Part shown: in pieces, positions 9,216 through 17,581 of the stretch
Position numbering within the stretch: the stretch's first letter is position 1
How the letters are laid out: every line of letters starts with the position of its first letter
Source of the DNA: an uncultured Bacilli bacterium
GTDB taxonomy: Bacteria; Bacillota_I; Bacilli_A; RF39; UBA660
Assembly (NCBI GenBank): GCA_947632375.1
Contig: CANRPF010000016.1
Coordinates: forward strand, 1 to 34,795
DNA length: 34,795 bases
Direction of reading: 5' to 3'
Notes under the pieces: generated by a model
The model's input: only the letters and a program-made list of their open reading frames with translations
What the model was told of the DNA's origin: nothing
Databases searched by the model: none
Position numbers and translations under genes: made by a program

Positions 9216-11293
9216 GAATTAATTATCCATACTTAAAAGATGCTTCCTTCTTAAAAATGTTTGATGCAATAAAAAATAAAAGGCAATTTGTTAAGATTAC
9301 TGTATTAGATTTTAATGAAAAACCTATTCAATCTATTGAAGGAAGAATTACAGGCGGGAGCCTGAATTTCGATGGATCTTCAAGTGTAAGACGGTCTGGC
9401 AACTTATCTATGGTAGCAGATAAGTATGAAAATGATTTAACTAATGTTGATAATTTAATTTCTATTAATAAGAAGATGGAATTAGAAATTGGCTTTTTAA
9501 ATGAAACCAATTATTATAAAGATTTTGACGTTATATGGATGCCGCTTGGGATTTATGTTATTATGGACCCCGCAATTACACATGATGACCAAGGTGTTAA
9601 TATATCTATAACTTTGAGAGATAAAATGTGCCTACTTAATGGGGAATGCGGAGGGATGCTTCCCGCGTCTACTACATTCAGTGAATATGAAACAGTAGAT
9701 GAAACTGGTCAATATGTAATTGTTCAACCAACTATATATCAAATTATTCAAGAGTTAGTTAATCATTTTGGCGGAGAACCACTTGGTAAAATTATTATTA
9801 GTGACTTAGATACAAGAGTAAAAAAAGTAATGAAATGGGTTGGAACAACTCCATTATATCTAGCAACTATGATAAATGCGGGAACTACATCTTATCTATT
9901 GACTACTAATATTACTGATGCGACAGAAAAAGATATTAATAAAAGTCCTAAGATATTTGGGTATGGTGATGATGTAGGATATACATATACTGATTTTATT
10001 TTTCCAGGAGAGTTAATTGGAGATGCAGGCGATTCGGTATGTGATATATTAGATCAGATCAAAGATACTTTAGGTAATTATGAATATTTTTATGATATAA
10101 ATGGTAACTTTGTTTTTCAAGAAATAAAAAATTATTTAAATACTAGTCAAACAACGGTTGATTTGAATAAACTTAATCAAAGTGACTACTTATTAGATAT
10201 GGATAGAGGAAAGTCTATTTATACTTTTGAAGATGGTACTTTAATTCAATCTTATTCAAATGCTCCACAGTTTAGTATGATAAAGAACGATTTTATAGTA
10301 TGGGGACAAAGAGAAGATATAAATGGTAATACTTTTCCTATAAGGTATCATTTAGCTATTGATAGGAAGCCCGCGGTTGGCAATACATATAATGTATTTT
10401 TTTATAATGATAAAACAGATAATTTATTAAAAGCTAAATGTCCAATGATTTATGAAACTCGTGATTATTTTCCTCTTGTTGGGCAGGCGGAAGTATTTTA
10501 TATGGCTCGCGATACTGGACAAATATATGAATGGGTGCCAAGCTTTAATGGAAAAGATGAAGATTATTCAGGAGAAAAAGGTCATTATAATGCTATTGCT
10601 TTAAATTTACAAAAGGTTATTACAACAGATTGGAGAACAGAATTATATTTACAAGGAACTATAAGTGATCCATTAGGGACTGATTCTAATTATTATTATA
10701 CTGAATTAAAAAATGAATGGCCTAAGCTTCGTGACATACAGCCAAAAGAAGGAGAATTAAAAGAACAAGGTTTTAAAGAAGATGTATTGATTCATCCTAC
10801 TGATATCGATTTCTTTTTAGATTTTATTGATTCTAACGCGGCTATATCAGAATTAAGTGTTTCAAATATAGGTCGCCGCCAAAAGGTAGTAGTTGACGAT
10901 AAAGTTAATTGTGTCTTTGAACCTGAAATTCCTGATCTTGTAATATTAGACTCATCCCGCCCTGATGTTTCTGTATTGCGCGCGGAGTGTCAAACATCTG
11001 GTCAAGCATTTACGCAAGTTGATGGCAATATCTTTAGTCTATTGGCTAGCGGTGGTAAGTTTAATTCAGCTTATAATTTAGTTAGAGAATTATTATATCA
11101 ATATACAAGTTATAATGAAAGTATAGTTTTAACTACATTACCTATATTTTATTTAGAGCCTAATACAAGAATTACTGTTAGAGATAAAGAAAGTGGTATA
11201 TATGGAGACTATATGATAAATAGCATTTCTACTTCTTTTGATATAGCGGCGACCATGACTATAAATTGCACAAGGGCTTTAGATAGAATTTAG
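9212..11293 (+). CDS. Tail/baseplate protein (693 aa), possible DUF5048-type
   Basis: The N-terminal 170 residues carry a well-conserved block: VKITVLDFNEKPIQSIEGRI, GGSLNFDGSSSVRRSGNLSM, DNLISINKKMELEIGF, WMPLGIYVI and LRDKMCLLNGECGG. I associate this with a domain of unknown function (possibly DUF5048) in phage tail proteins; it resembles hub or distal tail proteins that bind the tail tube end. A second beta-rich region includes NYEYFYDINGNFVFQEI (about residue 290) and the C-terminus ends GDYMINSISTSFDIAATMTI followed by a Cys-Thr-Arg stretch, a pattern also seen in hub-type proteins. No peptidase or lysozyme motif was found. Its start overlaps the previous stop (ATGA). The family name is from memory and uncertain; a structural tail role is likely. 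Confidence 0.65.
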   Translation: MRINYPYLKDASFLKMFDAIKNKRQFVKITVLDFNEKPIQSIEGRITGGSLNFDGSSSVRRSGNLSMVADKYENDLTNVDNLISINKKMELEIGFLNETNYYKDFDVIWMPLGIYVIMDPAITHDDQGVNISITLRDKMCLLNGECGGMLPASTTFSEYETVDETGQYVIVQPTIYQIIQELVNHFGGEPLGKIIISDLDTRVKKVMKWVGTTPLYLATMINAGTTSYLLTTNITDATEKDINKSPKIFGYGDDVGYTYTDFIFPGELIGDAGDSVCDILDQIKDTLGNYEYFYDINGNFVFQEIKNYLNTSQTTVDLNKLNQSDYLLDMDRGKSIYTFEDGTLIQSYSNAPQFSMIKNDFIVWGQREDINGNTFPIRYHLAIDRKPAVGNTYNVFFYNDKTDNLLKAKCPMIYETRDYFPLVGQAEVFYMARDTGQIYEWVPSFNGKDEDYSGEKGHYNAIALNLQKVITTDWRTELYLQGTISDPLGTDSNYYYTELKNEWPKLRDIQPKEGELKEQGFKEDVLIHPTDIDFFLDFIDSNAAISELSVSNIGRRQKVVVDDKVNCVFEPEIPDLVILDSSRPDVSVLRAECQTSGQAFTQVDGNIFSLLASGGKFNSAYNLVRELLYQYTSYNESIVLTTLPIFYLEPNTRITVRDKESGIYGDYMINSISTSFDIAATMTINCTRALDRI

Positions 11294-11310
11294 AAAGGAG
11301 ATAAAAGGAA

Positions 11311-12006
11311 ATGGCATATTCAATCGGGCAACTGAGAAGAGATCAAATATCTCAATATACTATTCCGCTGATGTCTTCATTTGTTTTAGAAGATTATACA
11401 ACTGATACAGGAGTTGTTTTATTTAAAGATAAAGCAATGAATTTAAGTGGTGGGCAAGTAGAATCTGAATATAGTTATTATTTGAGATTTAAAATTAAAC
11501 AATTACCAGATACTGCGCAGATATTTACTATTAGATTGGAAAAAACTGATCAAACTGTTGATAATATTCAAACTCTTAAAACTGTAACTGTAGAAGCGGG
11601 AACCACTACTACTACAGTAGAATTTGTATTTAATCCAAATTCAGCTTATCAAAAAATTATATTTCAATTAACGCGAACGGGTTCTGATTATTATATAGAT
11701 GCTGGTGATGGTTATTCTGGACGCGTAGCAGAAATAAAAATTGAAGCGTATGAGAGAATTAAAAATGTTATAGAAGATTTTTTATCATCTCAATATTCTG
11801 GTTTAACTAGTTTAAAGAAGATTGGTATTCAAGGACCTCCAGGACTAATATTTGTCATTGATGGAGAAGAAATAAAAATAGGTAGAAGTGGAATTTATGA
11901 ATTATATAATGATAATATTGCTATTACTTATATAGGTTTTATTTTAAAAGATTCCGAAATAACACAAGGCGGAAAAGATTATTTTATTATGGATTTCAAG
12001 TATTAA
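11311..12006 (+). CDS. Tail-associated beta protein with C-terminal KKIGIQ module
   Basis: The 231-residue product starts with MAYSIGQLRRDQISQYTIP, then a beta-sandwich-like region (residues about 25-150; strands such as YYLRFKIKQLPDTAQIFTIRL). The last 60 residues contain KKIGIQGPPGLIFVIDGEEI followed by IGRSGIYELY and ITYIGFILK. A related, more diverged module is the core of the small gene at 13800. The first part could bind carbohydrate, but this is only a fold guess. The RBS is AAAGGAG, and the gene is followed 13 bases later by the fibre gene at 12020. Most likely a baseplate or fibre-adaptor protein. Confidence 0.6.
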   Translation: MAYSIGQLRRDQISQYTIPLMSSFVLEDYTTDTGVVLFKDKAMNLSGGQVESEYSYYLRFKIKQLPDTAQIFTIRLEKTDQTVDNIQTLKTVTVEAGTTTTTVEFVFNPNSAYQKIIFQLTRTGSDYYIDAGDGYSGRVAEIKIEAYERIKNVIEDFLSSQYSGLTSLKKIGIQGPPGLIFVIDGEEIKIGRSGIYELYNDNIAITYIGFILKDSEITQGGKDYFIMDFKY

Positions 12007-12019
12007 GGAGGATAATTAA

Positions 12020-13798
12020 ATGGAGAGCTTTTATGGCGGGAGGCCGGGTTTTTCTTGTATTATAGTGAAGTTTTTTTCCTCTATTGCAGAAATGATAAAA
12101 AATTTTAAGTTGGGTGGAGACTATTCAGATGTTCATTATAATGAAAGTGTCCTAATTAATACTACAAACAAGAATGACCCAGATAATGGTAAAGTATATA
12201 GACGCGGTTATAGTTATCAAGATAACATGGGTGGCGCGATATATGTTGGAACTATAGTGGGGCCAGCGGGCCGCGCGCCGCATTTAGAATTATCTACTAT
12301 TGAAGAAGTTGAACAAAAGAAAAATAGAGTCGATTATGATAGTAGATATACCGAGGGACATTATACTGTTACTAATGATAGTTTAGTACCTGGAAAAACA
12401 AGTAATGGTAATTATAATGATCAAATTGATTGGGTAGCTTGCAGTGTCAGAGATTTAAATGGGGAAGATACCACTGCTTATATAGGTTTCAGAATTCCAT
12501 ATCTAGTAGAAGAATTTATTTCTGAGTCTGTCAGTGCTTATTATAAAAATCCTTTAGTTGTTAGACAAGATGGCGGGGAACATCCTTTCTATCAAAAATG
12601 GAAAATAAATATACCTAAAGGAATTAAAGGGGATGCTTTTAAAGATTTTAGAGTGATTCCCGCGGATGATACAATAAAAGAATATGACGGTAAATCGGAT
12701 GATGTTACTAATCATAGAAAAGTATTAGTGTATGATTATTATCATTATGATAATAATGAAAATGGAGAACCTGTAACTATTTATCTTGGCGATTATAATA
12801 TGATTGATGGTATTACTATTGGAGAAGATGGTACTGTTACTATTGATTATTCTCATGACAATGATAAAGTTTATAATAAATTATTTAAATGGATTAAAAA
12901 AGTAACATTGGATAAAGATACTGGTCGTTTTACAGTAGAATATAATCAAGAAACAGATAAAGATGGTAATCCAACTAAATATGAGACAGATTTGCGCTGG
13001 GTAAAAGATGTTGTGCTTGCTGCAAATGGTACAATTACTCTTAAATATAGTAGCGGGAGTGACACAACTCTTACTCAAAAGATAAAATGGATTAGTAAAA
13101 TTACTATAGGAACTGATGGTACTGTTACTGTTGAATATAATGATGGTACAAATGATACTTTTACTAAAAAAGTTAAATGGATTAGTAATGTAACTATTAA
13201 TACTAATGATGGTAAGGGAAATCAAAAGGTTCATGTAACTTATAATACAGGCGAAGAAAGCGATATAGGCGATCCGCTTAACTTTATTATTGATACTGCT
13301 ATTGATGAAAAAGATTATCATTATATAGTTTATTATAGCGATCCTGAATTGCGGGCGGCGAAGAAGGCTGAAGGTAAAACTAGAAGCTATAATGGTAAAG
13401 ATGATTGGGTGGATTTAGGAAGTGTTCATGATGATGATGGTATTTTAATTGGTTTAAATGTTGATACTGATATATATCCTGAATTAGCTTCAACTGTCGC
13501 GGCTATTGATTATTTAAATGAAAATTATCCTAATGGTTTAGAAGGAGTCAATTTACAAGGTAAGATTGTAACGGTTGGAAGCGGGACTGCGCCTAATGAT
13601 AAAGTATTTTATGGTTTTAATTATGAGTGGAAAGATGATAGCAGAACTACTTACAAAGGGTGGTATTATTTAGGAACTTTTCAAAATACAGTATCTCAGT
13701 TATATATGATTGCTGAAGAAAGTGATCCTGAAATTAAACAAAAGCAGCAAGAATTGATGATAGGCGGATTGTGGTTTGTTAGTGAGGTGACTCAGTAA
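12020..13798 (+). CDS. Tail fibre-like protein (592 aa) with tandem beta repeats
   Basis: An N-terminal part holds a short collagen-like element (VGTIVGPAGRAPHLEL, about residues 77-92), often used in fibre proteins as a trimer joint. A second domain (about 95-210) contains WVACSVRDLNGED and YIGFRIPYLVEEFI. Residues about 262-424 are a run of related units with KWI-x-x-VTI-x-x-DGTVTV-x-Y. The C-terminal part includes YYSDPELRAAKKAEGK, GKDDWVDLGSVHDDDG, LYMIAEESDPEI and IGGLWFVSEV. No enzymatic motif was recognised. Context among other tail genes and the repeat architecture support a host-contacting fibre. A strong AAGGAGG RBS precedes the ATG. The next gene starts one base after the stop. Confidence 0.65.
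   Translation: MESFYGGRPGFSCIIVKFFSSIAEMIKNFKLGGDYSDVHYNESVLINTTNKNDPDNGKVYRRGYSYQDNMGGAIYVGTIVGPAGRAPHLELSTIEEVEQKKNRVDYDSRYTEGHYTVTNDSLVPGKTSNGNYNDQIDWVACSVRDLNGEDTTAYIGFRIPYLVEEFISESVSAYYKNPLVVRQDGGEHPFYQKWKINIPKGIKGDAFKDFRVIPADDTIKEYDGKSDDVTNHRKVLVYDYYHYDNNENGEPVTIYLGDYNMIDGITIGEDGTVTIDYSHDNDKVYNKLFKWIKKVTLDKDTGRFTVEYNQETDKDGNPTKYETDLRWVKDVVLAANGTITLKYSSGSDTTLTQKIKWISKITIGTDGTVTVEYNDGTNDTFTKKVKWISNVTINTNDGKGNQKVHVTYNTGEESDIGDPLNFIIDTAIDEKDYHYIVYYSDPELRAAKKAEGKTRSYNGKDDWVDLGSVHDDDGILIGLNVDTDIYPELASTVAAIDYLNENYPNGLEGVNLQGKIVTVGSGTAPNDKVFYGFNYEWKDDSRTTYKGWYYLGTFQNTVSQLYMIAEESDPEIKQKQQELMIGGLWFVSEVTQ
12803..13290 (+). repeat. Tandem beta-strand repeats (about 28-35 aa each) in the 592-aa fibre protein
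   Basis: Five related units: GITIGEDGTVTIDY, KWIKKVTLDKDTGRFTVEY, RWVKDVVLAANGTITLKY, KWISKITIGTDGTVTVEY and KWISNVTINTNDG...VHVTY, each followed by a polar loop of variable length ending in a Lys/Arg-Trp-Ile/Val start of the next. The two central units are the most alike, also at DNA level (ACTGATGGTACTGTTACTGT-type words). Typical of elongated beta-solenoid or shaft segments. Confidence 0.75.
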
Positions 13799-13799
13799 T

Positions 13800-14036
13800 A
13801 TGAATGATTTGTTTGTTCAAATGCGGGGTCCCTTCCGCGCGAATACAGAAATTATAACAAGCCCAATGAAAAAGATAGGTATTCAAACTAAAGTAAGAAA
13901 TCAATGTAAAATAAATAATATAGTATTTGAAATTGGTAAGACTGGGCTATTGGAATTTGAAGATGTTAAGATTACTTCCTTAATATTTTTACAAGATGAA
14001 CCAGAATCTACATTAGTTGATGGAATAATAATTTGA
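13800..14036 (+). CDS. Small tail-module protein carrying a KKIGIQ-type domain
   Basis: The 78-residue product is nearly only one domain: MKKIGIQTKVRN, a short strand (KINNIVFEIGKTGLLEFEDV) and a hydrophobic strand ITSLIFLQDEP. Order and spacing match the C-terminal module of the gene at 11311 (KKIGIQ, then IxG/N-EI or VFEIG, then IGR/K-xGI/L-E). It starts immediately after the fibre gene stop (TAATATG) with a modest GAGGTG RBS, so translation is probably coupled. It may be an adaptor or cap associated with the fibre; the role is inferred only from the shared module and its place. Confidence 0.6.
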   Translation: MNDLFVQMRGPFRANTEIITSPMKKIGIQTKVRNQCKINNIVFEIGKTGLLEFEDVKITSLIFLQDEPESTLVDGIII

Positions 14037-14049
14037 GGAGGTATGCTAA

Positions 14050-14625
14050 ATGGCTAAACAGGGTATTAAAGAATTAAAAGTAAAAGTTAATAGTTCTGAA
14101 TTTTCTGATCCCTATTATTTTCTTGTTGATGGAGAAAATGTTAGTTTACAAGAAGGCGGAAATCTAGAAACTAAACTTGATAAAATAGATAAAAATGTTT
14201 CTGATAATGGAGATCAAATTGAAATAGCTAAAAGTGATATAGCTAATATTAAAGATTATAGTTTACCAGAACTTCAGAATGGTATTGATGATACTAAAAC
14301 TGAAATTAATAATCTTGGCAATGAAGTTAGTTTAATGAGTAATGATATAAGTGGGTTGCAAAGTGATATATCTCAAATAAATGCTGAATTAGAAAATAAA
14401 GCCCCTAAATTTCATCTTTCACCTTCAACTACATATGGAGTTGCTACTGAAAGCGCGTATGGACATGTAAAAATTACTGATCAAGGAATATATGATGGTA
14501 GTGATGCAAGTAGAACTGTTGCAAGTTTAAGAGGTATTATAAATATATTAAATAATTATATAACATTAAATAATTCAGAAACAACTTTAAGAATATCAAC
14601 AGATGATATAATATTTGGGGATTAA
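14050..14625 (+). CDS. Tail fibre protein with coiled coil and conserved C-terminal tail-fibre motif
   Basis: The 191-residue product begins with a small beta domain (KELKVKVNSSEFSDPYYFLV), then a long heptad-like region (residues about 40-120, rich in D, N, I and L: IDKNVSDNGDQIEIAKSDI) that would form a trimeric coiled coil. Residues 128-165 carry STTYGVATESAYGHVKITD and DGSDASRTVASLRGI, a motif widespread near the ends of phage tail fibres. A strong AGGAGG RBS precedes it. It probably projects between the baseplate and the receptor-binding proteins encoded next (14641, 15504). Confidence 0.7.
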   Translation: MAKQGIKELKVKVNSSEFSDPYYFLVDGENVSLQEGGNLETKLDKIDKNVSDNGDQIEIAKSDIANIKDYSLPELQNGIDDTKTEINNLGNEVSLMSNDISGLQSDISQINAELENKAPKFHLSPSTTYGVATESAYGHVKITDQGIYDGSDASRTVASLRGIINILNNYITLNNSETTLRISTDDIIFGD

Positions 14626-14640
14626 TATTAGGAGGATAAA

Positions 14641-15489
14641 ATGGCTATAACATCAATATATTTAGATAATAAGAAAAAGAGTTATCCTATCGGGGCTAAT
14701 ATTACTACTATTCCTCAATTATATGAAGGAAGAGAATTAAATTATACATGGAAGCAATTAGAAGAAAAAGTGAAAAAAGCTGATTATTCAGATTTATTAA
14801 TTGGAGATTATAAAATTTTTTCTTTGCAAGGAGATACAAATAAATTAACAGCACGAATTGCAGGTATTGATACTTATTATGGAACTCGTGTTTATTATAC
14901 TTCTGGTACTACTCGTTTTATATTAAATCATCATATAGATTTTATTTGTGATGAACTTTTAGATACTTTTAAAAGTGAATGGGATGATAACAATAGTAAT
15001 AATGGAGATGGGTCATATAAACAGCCATATGCGAATAGTCAGTTATTTCATTTTTTAACTGATAAAGTTAAAATGTTACCATCTGATTTACAATCTGTTA
15101 TAGGAAGGAAAACTATTCTTTTAGAAACACGTTATTCTGCGGCTGGTAGTTTAAATAGTGCAAATGGAGCTGAATGGGCTGACATAGGAAAACTTTGGAT
15201 TCCAACTGAGTATGAAGTATTTGGGTATATATCAAAAGGTACCAATCCTTATTCTGCTGGTTTAATGATTCAATATCCTTTATTTATAAATAATACAAAA
15301 TATAGATTAAAAAAATCTTTAGATGATAATCAATATCATGATTGGTGGTTAAATACGACATGTTCAGGGAATACAACACAAAGTTGTAGTGTTAGTGTTC
15401 AAGGGCGTCCTGATTCATTGCCAGTGCAATGGAAAGCATATGCTCCTATTTGTTTTACAATTAGTGATTGGGTATTGTCTGATAAATAA
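14641..15489 (+). CDS. Tail receptor-binding-type protein, DUF6273-like (paralogue 1)
   Basis: The 282-residue product is a clear paralogue of the next gene. Shared order: MAIT-I-L, LYEGRELxxTW, GDYK-F, IAGIDTYYG, HHIDFI, IETRYS(A)AGSL, GK-W-PTEYEVFG, a QYPLF segment, WWLxTT and a terminal APICFTIS. The second half resembles DUF6273-type domains, which I believe adopt a C-type-lectin-like fold with a Trp-Trp-Leu core and a final CF strand. There is no signal peptide or catalytic motif. In a tail operon after fibre genes, the likely role is receptor recognition. The RBS is TAGGAGG. The domain name and fold are from memory; receptor binding is inference. Confidence 0.65.
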   Translation: MAITSIYLDNKKKSYPIGANITTIPQLYEGRELNYTWKQLEEKVKKADYSDLLIGDYKIFSLQGDTNKLTARIAGIDTYYGTRVYYTSGTTRFILNHHIDFICDELLDTFKSEWDDNNSNNGDGSYKQPYANSQLFHFLTDKVKMLPSDLQSVIGRKTILLETRYSAAGSLNSANGAEWADIGKLWIPTEYEVFGYISKGTNPYSAGLMIQYPLFINNTKYRLKKSLDDNQYHDWWLNTTCSGNTTQSCSVSVQGRPDSLPVQWKAYAPICFTISDWVLSDK

Positions 15490-15503
15490 AGGAGAATAAA
15501 TAA

Positions 15504-16301
15504 ATGGCTATTACAAAAATAATTTTAAATGGTGTTGAATATCCTATTGGTAATCAAATAGTAATAGATACTCCTGAATTATATGAAGGTAGAGAACTTA
15601 GTGAATATACTTGGGACCGATTAAAACAAAAGGCAAAAGATGGTGATTTTACTGATTTAAGAGTTGGTGATTATAAAACTTTTTATTTAACGAATGATGT
15701 TGAAATAAAAGCACAAATTGCGGGAATTGATACTTATTATGGCATGGGAGCTACTCTTGGTAAAATTGGTCATCATATAGATTTTATTAGTAAGGATTGT
15801 CCATTTCAAAAAGAGTGGGGTATTTCTACTAACAATGGAGATTCTACATTTCGTGATCCATGGCGTAGCAATATAAAAATGCGAGCAACATGTAATGAAA
15901 TTATTGAATTTATACCAGAAGAATTATCAGGTGTTATAACAAATAAAACACTATATATAGAAACTAGATATAGTTCAGCAGGAAGTTTAGATTCTTCAAA
16001 TGGAGATGAAAATGTAAACATGGGAAAAATATGGCTTCCTACTGAATATGAAGTGTTTGGTTCTACAATCTGGGGAACTAAAGGTTTTTCAGATGGCGCG
16101 GCTGTGCAATATCCATTATTTGCAAGTAATACAAAACATAAAATTAAAAAATATAATAATAAAGAAACAGAATGGTGGTTAGCAACAACAGGAGCAGGTG
16201 GAAATAAGACCATCTGCGCGGTTAATTCACAAGGTTTTCCAGTACAAAGAACACTTAATACAACATTAGGATTTCCTATTTGTTTTAGAATTGGAAGTTA
16301 A
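15504..16301 (+). CDS. Tail receptor-binding-type protein, DUF6273-like (paralogue 2)
   Basis: The 265-residue product lies 14 bases after its paralogue and keeps the same framework: LYEGRELSEYTWDRLKQKA, GDYKTFYLTND, IAGIDTYYG, GHHIDFI, IETRYSSAGSLDSSNGDE, IWLPTEYEVFG, QYPLFASNTKH, WWLATTGAGG and FPICFRIGS. The differing parts lie mainly between HHIDFI and IETRYS, and between WWL and the final CF strand, which would place variation in loops. It has no transmembrane or enzymatic motif. The RBS is AAAGGAG. It is probably an alternative or co-displayed adhesion protein on the virion. No template repeat or reverse transcriptase is visible, so directed variation is not supported. Confidence 0.65.
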   Translation: MAITKIILNGVEYPIGNQIVIDTPELYEGRELSEYTWDRLKQKAKDGDFTDLRVGDYKTFYLTNDVEIKAQIAGIDTYYGMGATLGKIGHHIDFISKDCPFQKEWGISTNNGDSTFRDPWRSNIKMRATCNEIIEFIPEELSGVITNKTLYIETRYSSAGSLDSSNGDENVNMGKIWLPTEYEVFGSTIWGTKGFSDGAAVQYPLFASNTKHKIKKYNNKETEWWLATTGAGGNKTICAVNSQGFPVQRTLNTTLGFPICFRIGS

Positions 16302-16320
16302 AGAGAGAAAAGGAGTAATT

Positions 16321-16581
16321 ATGAACAGCGGTAGGATTAATGAAATTGATTATAGAATAAATGAAATTATGAGCGATATTAATGGTTATATGCAGTTATT
16401 AACAATGACTGATTATAAAGCTATTAAACACGCGGAAGGTTGGCTCAGTGAAGATGAATATGCGGAAACTAAAACTAAAAGACAAAGTTACCGTGATGAA
16501 ATTAATAAATTAGAAGCAGAGCTAGCTGAGTTAGAAGAAGAAAGAGCTTCATTACAGGCGGAAGATGAAGAAGCCTATTAA
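16321..16581 (+). CDS. Small coiled-coil protein at the end of the tail operon
   Basis: The ATG at 16321 is chosen over one at 16291 because the latter lies inside the preceding gene, while AAAAGGAG stands 8 bases before 16321. The 86-residue product is almost entirely helical and acidic, with heptads in the second half (INKLEAELAELEEERASLQA), so it should form a coiled coil. No known family was recognised. As last gene before the strong terminator it could be a small tail-assembly accessory or lysis-related protein; nothing decides between them. Confidence 0.6.
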   Translation: MNSGRINEIDYRINEIMSDINGYMQLLTMTDYKAIKHAEGWLSEDEYAETKTKRQSYRDEINKLEAELAELEEERASLQAEDEEAY

Positions 16582-16592
16582 AAATATTTATA

Positions 16593-16635
16593 AGCGTAGA
16601 TATAATTTAATGATTATATCTACGCTATTTTTTTG
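16593..16635 (+). terminator. Strong rho-independent terminator of the tail operon
   Basis: A perfect 14-bp stem (16593-16606 with 16613-16626), a 6-base loop and a T7 tract directly after. It lies 12 bases after the last tail gene and ends the unit starting at 647. Confidence 0.92.
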
Positions 16636-16724
16636 TCCTTTTTTAAGAAAATATTAAGCAAATTTTATTAAAAAGCTAAGCTCAAAATATTAGAATACTT
16701 TTTTATGTAATTTTCTTTGTCCAT

Positions 16725-16753
16725 TTGTAAAATCTTTAGTTACCTGCTAAATT
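16725..16753 (+). promoter_or_regulatory. Candidate promoter for the 16850-19842 unit
   Basis: TTGTAA (16725-16730), a 17-base spacer and TAAATT (16748-16753) preceded by TGC, an extended -10 form. Each hexamer matches 4 of 6, so it is weak. A promoter is expected in this 268-base gap because a strong terminator precedes it, but the AT-rich sequence allows other choices, and a phage-specific late promoter is possible. Nothing else is seen in the gap apart from the RBS AAAGGAGG before 16850. Confidence 0.35.
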
Positions 16754-16849
16754 TGTAAATTTTAATGAAAATTCAGGGCAAGGTATATTATTTATTAAGA
16801 TTAGATTTTTATATAACAATGTCAAAGATAAAAAGTAAAGGAGGTTTTT

Positions 16850-17302
16850 ATGAATTATTATACAACTCCAAATTATATGAATAGTTATTCATATAATCAA
16901 TATCCATATATGCAACAGCAACAACAAATACCTCAGCAATTCAATATGCAGACGCCGCAACCGCAATCAATCGCGGCAGCCGCGCAAGGTTTAAATGGCA
17001 AGATTGTTGATGGTGAAGATGTTGTTAAAGCTACTGAGGTTCCTATTGGCGGATATGGAGTGTTTCCAAAAGCAGATTTAAGCGAGATATATTTAAAAAC
17101 ATGGAATAATAATGGAACAACCAGTATTGTGAAATTTAGACCAGTAATAGAGCAGTCACAAGCGGAAACCGTGGATAGCTTTACTCAGTTAATGCAAAGG
17201 ATTGATGATATAGACAATAAATTAGATAGTTTTATTAAAAAACCACAACAGCAGCAACAACATCAACAGAAAAGTGAGGTTATGAAGAAGAATGGCTTCT
17301 AA
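16850..17302 (+). CDS. Conserved phage protein, Tyr/Gln-rich N-terminus
   Basis: Residues 1-40 are low complexity (Y, N, Q, P; a MQQQQQIPQQF run). A compact conserved part follows, GLNGKIVDGEDVVKATEVPI, GGYGVFPKADLSEIYLKTW and STIVKFRPV-like, then a short helical region and a Gln/His-rich end. I recognise the GGYGVFPKADLSEIYLKTW core from phage and prophage proteins of gut Bacillota, without a known function. It is first in its unit, with a strong AAAGGAGG RBS, and overlaps the next gene by 11 bases. The disordered ends suggest a virion or scaffold-like partner; this is a guess. Confidence 0.6.
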   Translation: MNYYTTPNYMNSYSYNQYPYMQQQQQIPQQFNMQTPQPQSIAAAAQGLNGKIVDGEDVVKATEVPIGGYGVFPKADLSEIYLKTWNNNGTTSIVKFRPVIEQSQAETVDSFTQLMQRIDDIDNKLDSFIKKPQQQQQHQQKSEVMKKNGF

Positions 17303-17543
17303 TAATATAAATCCAATGCAATTAATTGGAATGATGAGAAATAGTAATAATCCAAATGATTTTGTTATTAATATGTTAGAGCAATATGGTGGAAATGGGA
17401 ATCCTATTATGAAGAATTTAATTGAATTAGCTAAAAAAGGAGATTCTTCTGGTATTGAACAAATTGCTAGAAACATATTAAAAGAAAGAGGTTTTGACTT
17501 TGAAAAAGAATTTAAAGATTTTAAGCAACAGCTTGGTCTTTAA
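17292..17543 (+). CDS. Small helical phage protein of unknown function
   Basis: The 83-residue product has an Asn/Met-rich start, then NPIMKNLIELAKKGD, IEQIARNILKERGFDFEKEF. It is mostly helical and lacks cysteines, signal or TM segments. It overlaps the previous gene by 11 bases, with the GTGAGG of that gene's end serving as RBS, so it is translationally coupled to it. Small proteins of this type accompany the preceding one in related phages as far as I recall. Function unknown. Confidence 0.6.
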   Translation: MASNNINPMQLIGMMRNSNNPNDFVINMLEQYGGNGNPIMKNLIELAKKGDSSGIEQIARNILKERGFDFEKEFKDFKQQLGL

Positions 17544-17581
17544 ATTTTTTAATAAAAATATTCTAAATAGGAGGAAACAAA

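Noticed and set aside
14641-16301. Diversity-generating retroelement target
   Set aside because: The C-type-lectin-like hint suggested this, but no reverse transcriptase, template repeat or accessory gene is in the window, and no repeated nucleotide segment with A-directed changes was seen.
16291-16320. Start of the small coiled-coil gene at 16291
   Set aside because: This ATG lies inside the preceding gene without an RBS; the ATG at 16321 follows AAAAGGAG at normal spacing.
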